From contig CAXXHN010000001.1 in the NCBI GenBank assembly GCA_963663735.2, forward strand, positions 868,001 to 932,000: a stretch of 64,000 bases of DNA, given 5' to 3'. This document shows, one piece after another, positions 35,936 to 44,842 of this stretch. The first letter of the stretch is position 1; every line of letters starts with the position of its first letter. The translations under genes were made by a program, and so were the position numbers. The notes under the pieces were generated by a model. That model searched no databases, was not told the origin of the DNA, and was given only the letters and a program-made list of their open reading frames with translations. The DNA comes from G963663735 sp963663735. Its GTDB lineage: Bacteria > Acidobacteriota > UBA6911 > RPQK01 > JAPXNP01.

Positions 35936-38900
35936 CTAATGTATCGCTTTGCCCCTGGTTATAATATCCGCTGTCGCGGTTTCATCACCTGGCCTTGGCT
36001 TGCCCGGATAAATGCATCTGACCGGACAATGCTCAGCTGCTATAACCAGCTGTTTGTAGGTCCCTGCCTGCGGATCTGCTATAAAAGCCTGCCTGTCACT
36101 GTTATATTGAAACATCAATGAATTGAGGCTGATACACTCATTGCAGCTACTGCACCGCTCAGATTCAATATACGGATCATCGTCTACTTCTTCCTCTGTT
36201 TCCCCTGCCTCATCTTCCAGCACTTTCAGGGTATCCGGAATCACCTCTTCCTCCAGTGGCAATCCCTCAACTTCGGATTCCATAATTCTAACATCCTCAG
36301 CGCCCTTCGTGCTTGGAGGAGGGGAAGGTTTTTCCCGTAGCAGGGATGAAGAGCCTGCCAGCACTTCAACGAGCCTGTCCACAACCCGGGCGGCACCCTC
36401 CTCGCGGGCTGATAATAATTCCGCCTCGGTTATCAGGTGAGCCTGGGAATCCTCTTTTTCTCCGGCTTCAGGCTCAGGTCCGGCAAATCCCGCCCCGGCC
36501 AGCTGTTGGAACATTCTCCAGGATCCGCCCCGCTCCCGGCAGGCATACACGACATCCCTGGTCAGGATAGCCCGCTTGAGCACATTTTCTTTGGATAATA
36601 CCCAGATATAAGGGATGGTATCCGGTTCAAGCTTTATTCCTTTATCCAGGTATTCCCGCAGCTCAATCTGGTTCTCATTCCAGGCCTCCTCGGGTATCGT
36701 CAGAAAATGGCCTGAAAATCTGGCCTTGACCACCGCGGCATGGGCCGGGGTTATCGTGTCCTCCATCTGCCTCACCTGGCCGTCACTCAGTTTCACATCA
36801 AACTGCCGCTTGATCCAGGGCTCTTCGGCGAGCACATTCCCCTCCAGGTCAAGCCTTTCTCCCCAGGATAATCCGGCAGACGGATCATACCTGAAACAGG
36901 GAACGGCACGGCCCAGGCAGGCCGCGTATGATCTCCACCATTCCTCAAATCCTCCGAATCCGGCCTGGGGAACCGCAACCAGGGACACTGAAGGAACCGG
37001 CTGGGATATCCACTCCCTTAAACCTTTAATTGTGTGCATCGGCAGGGCCAGGGAACTCTGCATCACAAACAGCTCCCTGAAGGCCAGGACCAGATGACCC
37101 AGGTCAGGAGAAATTCCGGAATGCTTGGGCCATACATCGTCTCCGGTAACATCAAATTCCCTGCTTGTCACCAGCACTGCCACGGGCCGGCCGCTGCTGA
37201 TAAGCCTGCCCAGGCTGGACAGCCTTCGTTCAAAAACACTTTCACTGGAAATAAGCACTACCACGGGCGGAATCAGGGAGAGCTCCTCCATTTCCAGGAA
37301 GGTCCAGTCCAGCTTGTCCGTGAGGCTGTCGGCAACTGAACCCCCGTCACTTTCAGTCTCCTTCCTTGCCAGCTGCACAGCCTTGAGAGCCTCCGCCAGC
37401 CTCTCGGCCAACCCGTCAAAAATCCCGGCAGCAAAAAGGAAAGGATTCTCATGGGTCTGGACTGAAACCCCGGGCAGCGGGAAAGCTTCGTAGGTGTACT
37501 TGTCAAAAATAAAAAATGCTTCCGGTGAGTCATCCGTGGTCTTGAGGTAATCCCTCAGCACCCGGTAGGCCCAGGTCAGCTGTTCCCGCCTCTCCCTGGA
37601 AAAACCAGGTGACGCCTTGTGCCTGGAATGCAGTTTAACCATGGCCTCAGGGTCCAGGAACCGAGCGGACCCCTCGCCCAGCTCATCGGCAATTACATCA
37701 ACCCCGGCATCCAGAGATTTCCGCTCTTCAGCCTGCAGCATATCTCCCAGCTGCCCGGCAAGCATGGCTACCTCAGCCCGGAAATCCATCCGTTTCTCGC
37801 TTCGCCTCTCCGACGCTATGCAATGGCATATAAGCGGTAAAACCGCCCTGGAAAAGGTCATGATCCGAGAGGAATCAGGCAGGTCCGCGTGAGCCCTGGT
37901 TACGCCTTCCCTTACCTTTGCGGCAACTGGGCCATTAAATGAAGATCCCTTCACAAAAATCTCCAGAGCCCTTTCCACCAGTTCGCAATCCAGTTCGCAC
38001 ACAGCCCTGGTCCTCTCTTCCAGAGCCGCGGCAAATGCCCGGGTAAGACCTGGCAGGTGGCTCTCCTCCACATAACCTCCCAGGACTTCCCTTATCGGGC
38101 GAAAATCCGTCATCCCATTATCCAGGCTGGATACCAGCGGATACCCGTTTTCAAAAGCATTCTCCCTGTCCAGATGATGCAGTACCGCGGGCAATGCCGG
38201 GGAGCTGAAATCAACGCTGGAATATATGTCTTCAGGACAGGAGCCGGTTAAAAAAAACTCGCGGATAATATGAGGCCAGTCCCCTGAGTCCTTCTGGACT
38301 TCTTTCAGATCAGGAAACCGCAGTGAGCCGTTAATCCTGGAAAGAGCCCGTTTCCTCTCCCGAATCCTCTCTTCCAGAGCATTGCCGCTGATTTTGACCA
38401 GGACGTCGTCGTCCCTCTTAACCAGGTCAGATCCCGGGCTGTCAAACATCAGTAGGCCCAGGGCTTTCACCAGTTCAGTTCGGTCAGTCCGTTCACTGCC
38501 GCTCCAGATGTTCCAGTTCCTGGCTTTTCTCAACTCCTTCAGGGCGGTCACTTCCTCAGCCAGCCCTTCCAGCCGGGACAGGTCACCAATCAGGACCAGG
38601 TGCCCCCCCGGGGAAAGCAGCCTGAGCCCAGGCTCAGCTCTTTTGCCCTCGGTCAGATCCACCAGGAGAAGATCCAGTTCCCGTCCGCAATCCGTCGTAC
38701 CAGGCGGGTGCCCTGAAGCCAGGACTGTCAGATCGCAGCGTTCCACAGTAGTGATCTCGAATTCTCCGGACCGGCATATCGGGCATTCGGCGGCAAAATC
38801 CTGCAACAGCCTGGTCGCTCTTTCGCCCGAGGAAGAAATCCCCAGCCTGAACCTGTTCTTTTCAAGCAGCGTATCAGTATCAAAACCCTCAAGCAGCGGA

Positions 38901-39766
38901 GGAGTCACTTCATGGCTGATATCATCTATTTTTTCAGTCCAGACCTCCCTGCGGAATCTGCTTCCCAGGTAAAACCTGAGATTGGAAAAATTCCGCTTAT
39001 GAAAAGGATTCTTCCTGGGAAGCATCAGCACTACTTCACCGGCCTCACCGATCAGCGACATGATCCGGTCCAGGGGAAAAGGATTAAGCAGGGTGATTGA
39101 AATCAGCTTGATATCATCGCGCAGGGCCAGCATCCGCCGAAGACGCGACGGAGCAAGCCCGGGAATGATCACAGCTATGGGAGCATCCGGATTTCCCTCA
39201 AGGCGGACGGGGTCGATCTGTTTTCCGGTCAACTCTTTCAGCTGTTCCAGTTGCTCCATCACCTTTTCAGGAGTCAGCTTGAAACGCTCGCCCGGTTCAA
39301 CCCTGGCAGCGGCATCCAACTGCTCCTGGGAGGGAAAAACAACTTTCCCGTAACTCTGGGCGTAAACCGCCCGGTGGATACAGGTAACCGGACGCTTGGT
39401 CCAGTCACTCAGCGTATGAGCGACCAGGCACAAATCCACTGATTCCTGGAAAGAAACAGGGGCCAGCATAATCGAGTCACGATAGAAACTGGACCATTTG
39501 GTAGGGATCTGGAAATGATACACGCCCGGCAACAACCTTCTGGACGGTACATCCTCTTTTAAACAAATTACAGCTGTCCTGTCAGTGATCAGCGAAAGGC
39601 CTTCTGCTACTTCAGGAAATTCAGAAACATGGGGGCCGCATATTGCCGCTTCCACTTCCCGCAGAAGATTAATCCCTACCTCCGCTCGAAACTTTTCTCT
39701 CTTGTCCAAATACACCGGTCCGCCGAAATCAGCAAAACTCTCATTTTCTACTGGATCGTCTGCCAT
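35936..39766 (-). CDS. Second PFOR/NifJ-like giant, first gene of the rnf operon, C-terminal ferredoxin domain
   Basis: 1276 aa from the ATG at 39766, which has GGGAG 6 bases upstream; an earlier in-frame start is weaker. Segments align with PFOR parts. Domain I-like is about 20-170 (LAPVSFQESVDLCLVAHTLSD). Domain II-like is 195-270 (ITLLNPFPLDRIMSLI). A domain III-like stretch is near 340-420 (LLSPGGHLVLIGD). A TPP-domain-like part is about 820-1010 (FVMQSSLALPMHTIKGLREW). At the position of the TPP GDG motif it reads LISSESVFERR (near 833), so cofactor binding looks lost. An acidic linker (1130-1190) leads to a single ferredoxin-type domain, CSSCNEC then CPVRC, at about 1195-1245. It is more divergent than the 1417-aa paralogue. 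The function is unknown; an electron-transfer subunit for RnfB is inferred. Confidence 0.65.
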   Translation of the reverse strand: MADDPVENESFADFGGPVYLDKREKFRAEVGINLLREVEAAICGPHVSEFPEVAEGLSLITDRTAVICLKEDVPSRRLLPGVYHFQIPTKWSSFYRDSIMLAPVSFQESVDLCLVAHTLSDWTKRPVTCIHRAVYAQSYGKVVFPSQEQLDAAARVEPGERFKLTPEKVMEQLEQLKELTGKQIDPVRLEGNPDAPIAVIIPGLAPSRLRRMLALRDDIKLISITLLNPFPLDRIMSLIGEAGEVVLMLPRKNPFHKRNFSNLRFYLGSRFRREVWTEKIDDISHEVTPPLLEGFDTDTLLEKNRFRLGISSSGERATRLLQDFAAECPICRSGEFEITTVERCDLTVLASGHPPGTTDCGRELDLLLVDLTEGKRAEPGLRLLSPGGHLVLIGDLSRLEGLAEEVTALKELRKARNWNIWSGSERTDRTELVKALGLLMFDSPGSDLVKRDDDVLVKISGNALEERIRERKRALSRINGSLRFPDLKEVQKDSGDWPHIIREFFLTGSCPEDIYSSVDFSSPALPAVLHHLDRENAFENGYPLVSSLDNGMTDFRPIREVLGGYVEESHLPGLTRAFAAALEERTRAVCELDCELVERALEIFVKGSSFNGPVAAKVREGVTRAHADLPDSSRIMTFSRAVLPLICHCIASERRSEKRMDFRAEVAMLAGQLGDMLQAEERKSLDAGVDVIADELGEGSARFLDPEAMVKLHSRHKASPGFSRERREQLTWAYRVLRDYLKTTDDSPEAFFIFDKYTYEAFPLPGVSVQTHENPFLFAAGIFDGLAERLAEALKAVQLARKETESDGGSVADSLTDKLDWTFLEMEELSLIPPVVVLISSESVFERRLSSLGRLISSGRPVAVLVTSREFDVTGDDVWPKHSGISPDLGHLVLAFRELFVMQSSLALPMHTIKGLREWISQPVPSVSLVAVPQAGFGGFEEWWRSYAACLGRAVPCFRYDPSAGLSWGERLDLEGNVLAEEPWIKRQFDVKLSDGQVRQMEDTITPAHAAVVKARFSGHFLTIPEEAWNENQIELREYLDKGIKLEPDTIPYIWVLSKENVLKRAILTRDVVYACRERGGSWRMFQQLAGAGFAGPEPEAGEKEDSQAHLITEAELLSAREEGAARVVDRLVEVLAGSSSLLREKPSPPPSTKGAEDVRIMESEVEGLPLEEEVIPDTLKVLEDEAGETEEEVDDDPYIESERCSSCNECISLNSLMFQYNSDRQAFIADPQAGTYKQLVIAAEHCPVRCIYPGKPRPGDETATADIITRGKAIH

Positions 39767-40262
39767 ATTTTCTCCCTTTACCGCCCGCTGACCGGATGCG
39801 GATAAAGGCCTGACCAATCAGCTCCATACATCCGCCCGGGCCGTACTGAGTCATGAAAAATAAGCCCCCGCGCCTGAATGACTCCCGAAGACCGTTTTCA
39901 GGTCCTAATACTAATTATTTACTGTGTCGAATTCCAGTTATTTAATAGTCTAAATCCAGTTATTTAAGAAAGCAGGGTTTCGGGACAGGTAAATTCAAAG
40001 CTCAAGGTTCAGGGAGAGGGAACCAGGAATAGCAGGGACAAAAGAGAGAAAGCAAACATGGTGGACTTCATGGACTTTGTGGATTCCGACCTGCTGCCCG
40101 TGGCCTGATTGATCCCTGATCCATCAACCCTTAAATTCTGACCCTTGAACCTTGAACCTTGAGCTGTGGCACCTCCGAACTTTCGCCTATTTTTTTCCGT
40201 TGTTAATATCAGGTCACCGGAAACGTTAAATATGGTGAGACCATTAATCAAGGAGAAAACCA
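39767..40262. other. Divergent spacer upstream of the rnf operon and the ECF sigma gene
   Basis: 496 bases. Bases 39908-39967 hold three phased direct repeats (separate feature). Bases 39990-40170 are a patchwork of degenerate short repeats: CTCAAGGTTCAGG, a GGACTTCATGGACTTTGTGG tandem at about 40062-40090 shared with the 1206-1262 region, and CCTTGAACCTTGAACCTTGA at about 40143-40162. No gene is supported. AAGGAG at about 40249-40254 is the ribosome site of the TTG-started sigma gene. Confidence 0.55.
39908..39967. promoter_or_regulatory. Three helically phased direct repeats upstream of the rnf operon
   Basis: ATTCCAGTTATTTAA (39931-39945) and AATCCAGTTATTTAA (39953-39967) are near-identical with a 22-base period. 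A weaker third copy, ATACTAATTATTTAC (39908-39922), lies 23 bases further. Two helical turns between copies put them on one DNA face, as for cooperative regulator binding. They lie 140-200 bases upstream of the first rnf-operon gene (leftward) and about 300 bases before the sigma gene. The target is not proven. Confidence 0.45.
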
Positions 40263-40832
40263 TTGTCAGCCCAGCCAGAATATTCAATGCCAACGGCATC
40301 AACCGCGGACCTGAAGAGCCTGTATGACCGGCACAGCCGCATGATCCTCCAGACTGCCTGGCGGATTACCGGCCACCGGGAAGACGCGGAGGATGTCCTG
40401 CAGCAGGTATTCCTGCGGCTGCTGGGAACCCATTCCCCGGACACAATCCCCACCATCAGGGGCGGATATTTACGCCGGGCGGCTGTCAATGCTTCCCTTG
40501 ACATTATCCGTTCTCGAAAAGCCCGGCCGGACCAGGTTTCTTCTGAGGGAAATCCGGGGTATCAGGTACCAAGCAGTGCTGAAAATCCCGAAGAAACCCT
40601 GCGAACCCGAGACCTGGCTGAGGCCCTGCTGCAGGCTGTTTTGCAGCTTAACTCCAGGGCGGCAGAGGCTTTTATACTCCGGGATATTGAAGGTCTCAGC
40701 AGCGAAAAAATCGCTGAAATTCTAGGCACTACGCCCAACACCGTATCAGTTACCTGCCACCGGGCCAGGACCAGGCTAATGGAGATCCTCTCATCCTGGG
40801 TAGGTTTATCGAACAGTACCGGGCGAAGTTGA
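40263..40832 (+). CDS. ECF-type RNA polymerase sigma factor (RpoE-like)
   Basis: 189 aa from a TTG start with AAGGAG 7 bases upstream. Sigma region 2 is SLYDRHSRMILQTAWRITGHREDAEDVLQQVFLRLL (about residues 18-53; the DAEDVLQQVF core is diagnostic). Region 4 is LNSRAAEAFILRDIEGLSSEKIAEILGTTPNTVSVTCHRARTRL near residues 127-170, with the HTH. It directs core polymerase to stress or envelope promoters. The next gene, 40 bases on, encodes a zinc-finger membrane protein that is very likely its anti-sigma factor. Confidence 0.92.
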   Translation: MSAQPEYSMPTASTADLKSLYDRHSRMILQTAWRITGHREDAEDVLQQVFLRLLGTHSPDTIPTIRGGYLRRAAVNASLDIIRSRKARPDQVSSEGNPGYQVPSSAENPEETLRTRDLAEALLQAVLQLNSRAAEAFILRDIEGLSSEKIAEILGTTPNTVSVTCHRARTRLMEILSSWVGLSNSTGRS

Positions 40833-40872
40833 AAAACTGGTACACCATATTAATGTTTCCGGGAGAAAACCA

Positions 40873-43461
40873 ATGAAAGACAAGACAAAAAACTTACTTG
40901 ATGATGCTACCGCCCAGGTCAGGGAAAGGCCCGGTGACAGTTCTCAAATTGAAGAATCATCAGGTCGCGTCTGGCGGGAAATCGTGGACGAAACCTCTTC
41001 TGAATGCTCCCGCTTCAGCAGCCTCATCCCCGCCTATCACCACGGCACCCTGGATGAAGCGCGAAGCACCCTGCTGCTGGAGCACATGAAGGAATGTTAC
41101 TCCTGCAAAAGCCAGCTGCGGCGCCTGCAGTCGGGGAAAACAACCGGCACCGATTCAGCCGCCAGGAAAACCAGAAACATCCCGGTATGGATGAAATGGG
41201 GTTCCCTCGCCGCCGGCCTGGTAGTTATGCTCCTGGCCGCCCAATTCATGTACTGGGCCGGAATGCTGCCCCTGGTTTCTGCTGACGCCGTCACGGTCAA
41301 AAGCATTGAAGGCAGCCTTTTTACCCTGGACGGCCAGGAGATCCTTCCGGTTTCTGCCGGGGAAGTGTATTCCTACGGAAAAATCCTGCGCACCGGTCCC
41401 GGCACCGGGGCACTGGTTACCCTCCGGGACGGATCCGAGATAGAACTGGCTGAACGTACGGAATTCAGCGTGGTCGGAAGCTGGAAAGGTGATTCAATCC
41501 GCCTCAACCGCGGCAACGTCATCATCAGGGCTTCTGATCAGGGCAGCGGAAGGCTCAGCGTACTGACAGGGGACTGCGATGTAACAGTCCAGGGAACCAT
41601 TTTTTCGGTTCGCCACGGCCTCAAAGGCTCCCGGGTATCAGTAATTGAAGGGGAAGTATGGGTTAAAAAAGGAGAAAACAACACCATACTCAATGCCGGT
41701 CAGCAGTATTCTTCCCGGGAAAACCTGGGTTCCCGCACTGTTGCGGAAGAGGTTAGATGGAGCCGGAATTCCTCAGAGTACCTGAAAACACTATCCACTG
41801 TTTCAGATATCCATCGCGCCATTGATCAGGTGACCATGAGCAGGGAACTCCGCTATACCGGGGCCCTGGCAAAAATACTTCCCAGGGATACCGTCATTTA
41901 CGGCGCGGCTCCCAATATCGTGGATCGGAGCGATCTTTTTTTCCAGGCGATTGAGGATGCTATTGCCGACAATCCCAAGCTCTCCGAGGCATGGAACTCT
42001 GAAAAAGGACTCAAAATCCAGGCCCATATTGAGGAGTTAAAAGACCTGGTTTTCAGCCTGGAAGGCCTCTTCGGGGAGGAGCTTGTTTTTGCCGTTTCAA
42101 TGGATGAGGGAACAGAAGCCCTGCCCATTTTCATGGCCGAGACACGCGATGTTACTGCCCTCAAGGCAGAATTGTCCGGCATTAACGACAAAATATCCCT
42201 GGAGACAAAGGGTATTCATTCCTTCACCATTATTGAGGACCCCTTTGCTCCGGGCCTGCCCAATTCGGCCTTTTTTGCCTGGTGTTCCGGCGGACTTTTT
42301 GCCGCGTCCCCCTCACTGGGACTCCTGCAGCAGGTTGCCTCTGTCGATGCTGCGAACGCTACCGGCGGATTCTCTGCAAATCCTTTCTATGAAACCGTTG
42401 CCAGCCAGTATGACCAGGGGGTTGACTGGCTGTTGGCAGTGGATCTCCCGGCCCTGATGGCCCTTGAAGACAGCAGGGAAGTAGACCAGGTCAGCGAAGA
42501 GGAAGAGACCTTCCTTAATCCCCTTAAAGGGATTGGTCACCTGGTAGCCAAGCGGAGACTGGTGAACGGACAGACTGAGAACCAGGTTGTTTTTTCCTTT
42601 ATCGAGGAACCCACTGGAGTCCTGAGCTGGCTGGCGGAACCCAAACCCATGGGAGCCATGGATTTCGTGTCGCCTGATGCCACCCTGGCTGCCGGATTCT
42701 CAATGCGGGACCCCCTGCAGATCGTGGATGAATTACTGGAGCATATCTCTCTAACTAACGAAGAAGCCCTGGAGGAACTGGGGGAATTCCAGGATAAAAT
42801 CGGACTGGATATCAGGGAAGACATTGCCGCGTCGCTGGGAGGAGAGGCCCTTTTCTCCCTGGACGGCCCGATCCTTCCCTCTCCGGCCTGGAAGCTGATA
42901 CTTGAAGTCTACGACCCGGCTCGTTTCCAGGGCGCGGTTGAATCACTGGTTTCTTTTATCAATGCCAGGCGTTCCGAATCCGGGCAGGCTCCGCTGTCCT
43001 TTGGTTCCGAACAGGTGGGCGGCAACACTCTTTACTCCCTGCATTCCTCCGGCTCCAGCCTGGCCACATATTACCTGTTCGCCAGGGGTTACATGATTGC
43101 CGCTCCTGATTACTCAGTTATTAACAATGCCCTGCAGTACCAGTCTTCCGGATACTCCCTGGTAAACTCATCTGACTTCATCAACAGCCTCCCCTCAGGG
43201 GACAGCGTTGACCTGTCAGCTTTCTATTACCACGATTTCCGTTCAATCCTGAAAACGCTGCAGGAAGCAACCAATTCCGCCAACGTGGACAGCTTCGATT
43301 TCCTGAATGAAATGGAAAACGGACCCACTCATTTCATGTCCGGTGTTTACCGGACCGATACTGAGCTGGCGATCTCTTCCAACAGCGACCTCCAGGACTG
43401 CTGGTCACTACTGGGAGTGTTGGGACCGATTCGGGACCTGTTGCAAGACAGGCTGAACTAG
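40873..43461 (+). CDS. Membrane anti-sigma/FecR protein with large periplasmic DUF3352-like domain
   Basis: 862 aa, ATG preceded by GGGAG. Residues 45-80 contain an anti-sigma zinc finger (HMKECYSC, H-x3-C-x2-C). One membrane helix follows (WGSLAAGLVVMLLAAQFMYWAG, about 112-133). A FecR domain is at about 140-285 (VKSIEGSLFTLDGQ, LRDGSEIELAERTEFSVV, GDCDVTVQGTIFSV). The remaining 550 residues are a periplasmic domain like DUF3352 proteins (FAVSMDEGTEALPIFMAETRD, AAGFSMRDPLQIVDELLE). It probably binds the upstream ECF sigma factor and releases it on a periplasmic signal. The size is unusual for an anti-sigma protein. Confidence 0.83.
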   Translation: MKDKTKNLLDDATAQVRERPGDSSQIEESSGRVWREIVDETSSECSRFSSLIPAYHHGTLDEARSTLLLEHMKECYSCKSQLRRLQSGKTTGTDSAARKTRNIPVWMKWGSLAAGLVVMLLAAQFMYWAGMLPLVSADAVTVKSIEGSLFTLDGQEILPVSAGEVYSYGKILRTGPGTGALVTLRDGSEIELAERTEFSVVGSWKGDSIRLNRGNVIIRASDQGSGRLSVLTGDCDVTVQGTIFSVRHGLKGSRVSVIEGEVWVKKGENNTILNAGQQYSSRENLGSRTVAEEVRWSRNSSEYLKTLSTVSDIHRAIDQVTMSRELRYTGALAKILPRDTVIYGAAPNIVDRSDLFFQAIEDAIADNPKLSEAWNSEKGLKIQAHIEELKDLVFSLEGLFGEELVFAVSMDEGTEALPIFMAETRDVTALKAELSGINDKISLETKGIHSFTIIEDPFAPGLPNSAFFAWCSGGLFAASPSLGLLQQVASVDAANATGGFSANPFYETVASQYDQGVDWLLAVDLPALMALEDSREVDQVSEEEETFLNPLKGIGHLVAKRRLVNGQTENQVVFSFIEEPTGVLSWLAEPKPMGAMDFVSPDATLAAGFSMRDPLQIVDELLEHISLTNEEALEELGEFQDKIGLDIREDIAASLGGEALFSLDGPILPSPAWKLILEVYDPARFQGAVESLVSFINARRSESGQAPLSFGSEQVGGNTLYSLHSSGSSLATYYLFARGYMIAAPDYSVINNALQYQSSGYSLVNSSDFINSLPSGDSVDLSAFYYHDFRSILKTLQEATNSANVDSFDFLNEMENGPTHFMSGVYRTDTELAISSNSDLQDCWSLLGVLGPIRDLLQDRLN

Positions 43462-43918
43462 GCCACGTTATTCCCGGGTGCCGCTCTTCCCTCCGTGGAG
43501 CGGCACCTAGGCATAAGTTTCCATCTTCGCCGGAGCTACGACGAGTGTAGCTGGAGCTGTGACGAGTGTAGCCGAAGCCGCGACGAGTGTAGCTGGAGCC
43601 GCTGGCTCCAGCATGAGCATTAAATTTAAAGCAACAGACTTTCTGTAACCTCCGGATTAAAGCAGTCGCAGGCTGCAGGAGCACTTCCAAGCTGCATATA
43701 TCTGGCTCCTATGGAACTGTCACCCTTGAAGCGGGAACGCAAGGAACCGGAATGGCAAAACGTGAATACCTGTCTTAGAATGTCAACCAGCGGAACTGAA
43801 CTTATCATCCTGAAAATCCGTTGTAGCTTTAGCAAGAGACATAAGAAACAGATACCTCTTGTAATATTGGAAACTACGAAAGAACATACTCTTAAAACAT
43901 TTACAAGGACTGATTCCT
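43462..43918. other. Spacer with palindromic repeat block, upstream of the ABC genes
   Basis: 457 bases without a supported gene. Bases 43539-43602 hold three imperfect tandem units of about 21 bases (CGACGAGTGTAGC...GGAGC). They lead into the palindrome at 43592-43612 and then a block of about 95 bases that recurs after 46721. AAGGA near 43905 is the ribosome site for the TTG-started ATPase gene. Confidence 0.6.
43539..43713. repeat. Dispersed palindromic repeat block, copy 1
   Basis: Three imperfect tandem units precede the perfect palindrome with arms GCTGGAGCC and GGCTCCAGC and a 3-base loop (43592-43612). ATTAAATTTAAAGCA follows, then a stretch containing CAGGCTGCAGGAGCACTTCC and ending TCTGGCTCC. 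The same order of elements occurs at 46701-46815. The block is REP/MITE-like and non-coding; no mobilising gene is present. Confidence 0.7.
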
Positions 43919-44842
43919 TTGCTTGAACTGGATAACCTGAAAGTCACCTTCGGAAAGCAGGAAGTACTGAAAAGCCTGACCATGACCCTGGAAAGCCAAG
44001 CTGTCGGGCTGCTTGGCCCCAACGGAGCAGGTAAAACAACCCTGCTTAATACCCTGCTGGGATTCAACCCCCCGACCGCTGGCACAGCCAGGGTCCTCGG
44101 ATATGACATTATCAGGGATTCCGGAGAGATGAAAAGCTTGATCGGGTACATGCCTGAGAATGATTCTTTCATATCCGGAATCACCGCGGTGCGCTTTGTG
44201 GCCATGATGGCTGAACTCTCCGGCCTTCCCCGGGGGGTGGCGCTTGAAAAAGCCCACGAAGCCCTCTTCTGGACAGGCCTCGGAGAAGCTCGCTACCGGA
44301 AGATCGAGACCTTTTCCCAGGGCATGAAACAGCTGGTTAAACTGGCCCAGGCCATTGTCCACGGGCCCCGCCTGCTTTTCCTGGATGAACCGACCAACGG
44401 GCTGGACCCCCCAGCCAGGCAGCGTATGCTGACCCTGATCAATGATATTGTCCATAGAAGCGGCACCAGGCTGCTGCTCTCTTCCCACCTGCTCCGGGAT
44501 GTGGAGGAATGCTGCCAGGATGTGTTGATCCTCAACCAGGGAGAAATCGCCGGCTGCCACAACCTGGAGGATGAGAAGGAATCCAAGTTAAAATTCCTGG
44601 AACTCGACCTCCTGGGCGACAAGAACCTGTTCACGGCTGAACTTGAGCGCCGGGGATGCAGCAGTGCTGAATACGCGGACGGAAGGCTTAAAGTAGTCCT
44701 CCCTGAGACCCTGAGTTCAGCGGAGGTTTTTTTCATCGCCCTTGATATGAATGTCCAGGTACGAAAAATGGAAATGAAACGAAGTACGCTGGAGGATATC
44801 TTCCTCCAGGCAGTGGAGAAGCGCCATGGCTGTGTACAGTAA
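43919..44842 (+). CDS. ABC transporter ATP-binding protein (ABC-2 type exporter)
   Basis: 307 aa from a TTG start with AAGGA 9-10 bases upstream. Walker A is GPNGAGKTT (about residues 36-44). The signature motif is FSQGMKQL (about 134-141), and Walker B with catalytic Glu is LLFLDEPTNGLDPP (about 154-167), followed by the SSHLL switch. A C-terminal extension of about 100 residues is typical of DrrA/NatA-like exporters. Its 3' end overlaps the permease gene by 17 bases. The substrate is unknown. Confidence 0.9.
   Translation: MLELDNLKVTFGKQEVLKSLTMTLESQAVGLLGPNGAGKTTLLNTLLGFNPPTAGTARVLGYDIIRDSGEMKSLIGYMPENDSFISGITAVRFVAMMAELSGLPRGVALEKAHEALFWTGLGEARYRKIETFSQGMKQLVKLAQAIVHGPRLLFLDEPTNGLDPPARQRMLTLINDIVHRSGTRLLLSSHLLRDVEECCQDVLILNQGEIAGCHNLEDEKESKLKFLELDLLGDKNLFTAELERRGCSSAEYADGRLKVVLPETLSSAEVFFIALDMNVQVRKMEMKRSTLEDIFLQAVEKRHGCVQ

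Noticed and set aside
43539..43612. CRISPR-like array suggested by repeated units of about 21 bases
   Set aside because: Only three imperfect units without distinct spacers and no cas genes; better explained as a REP/MITE-like repeat.
43626..43835. Minus-strand ORF resembling one at 46684-47103 (CxxFNPEV in both)
   Set aside because: The similarity comes from the shared dispersed repeat block and not from a protein family.
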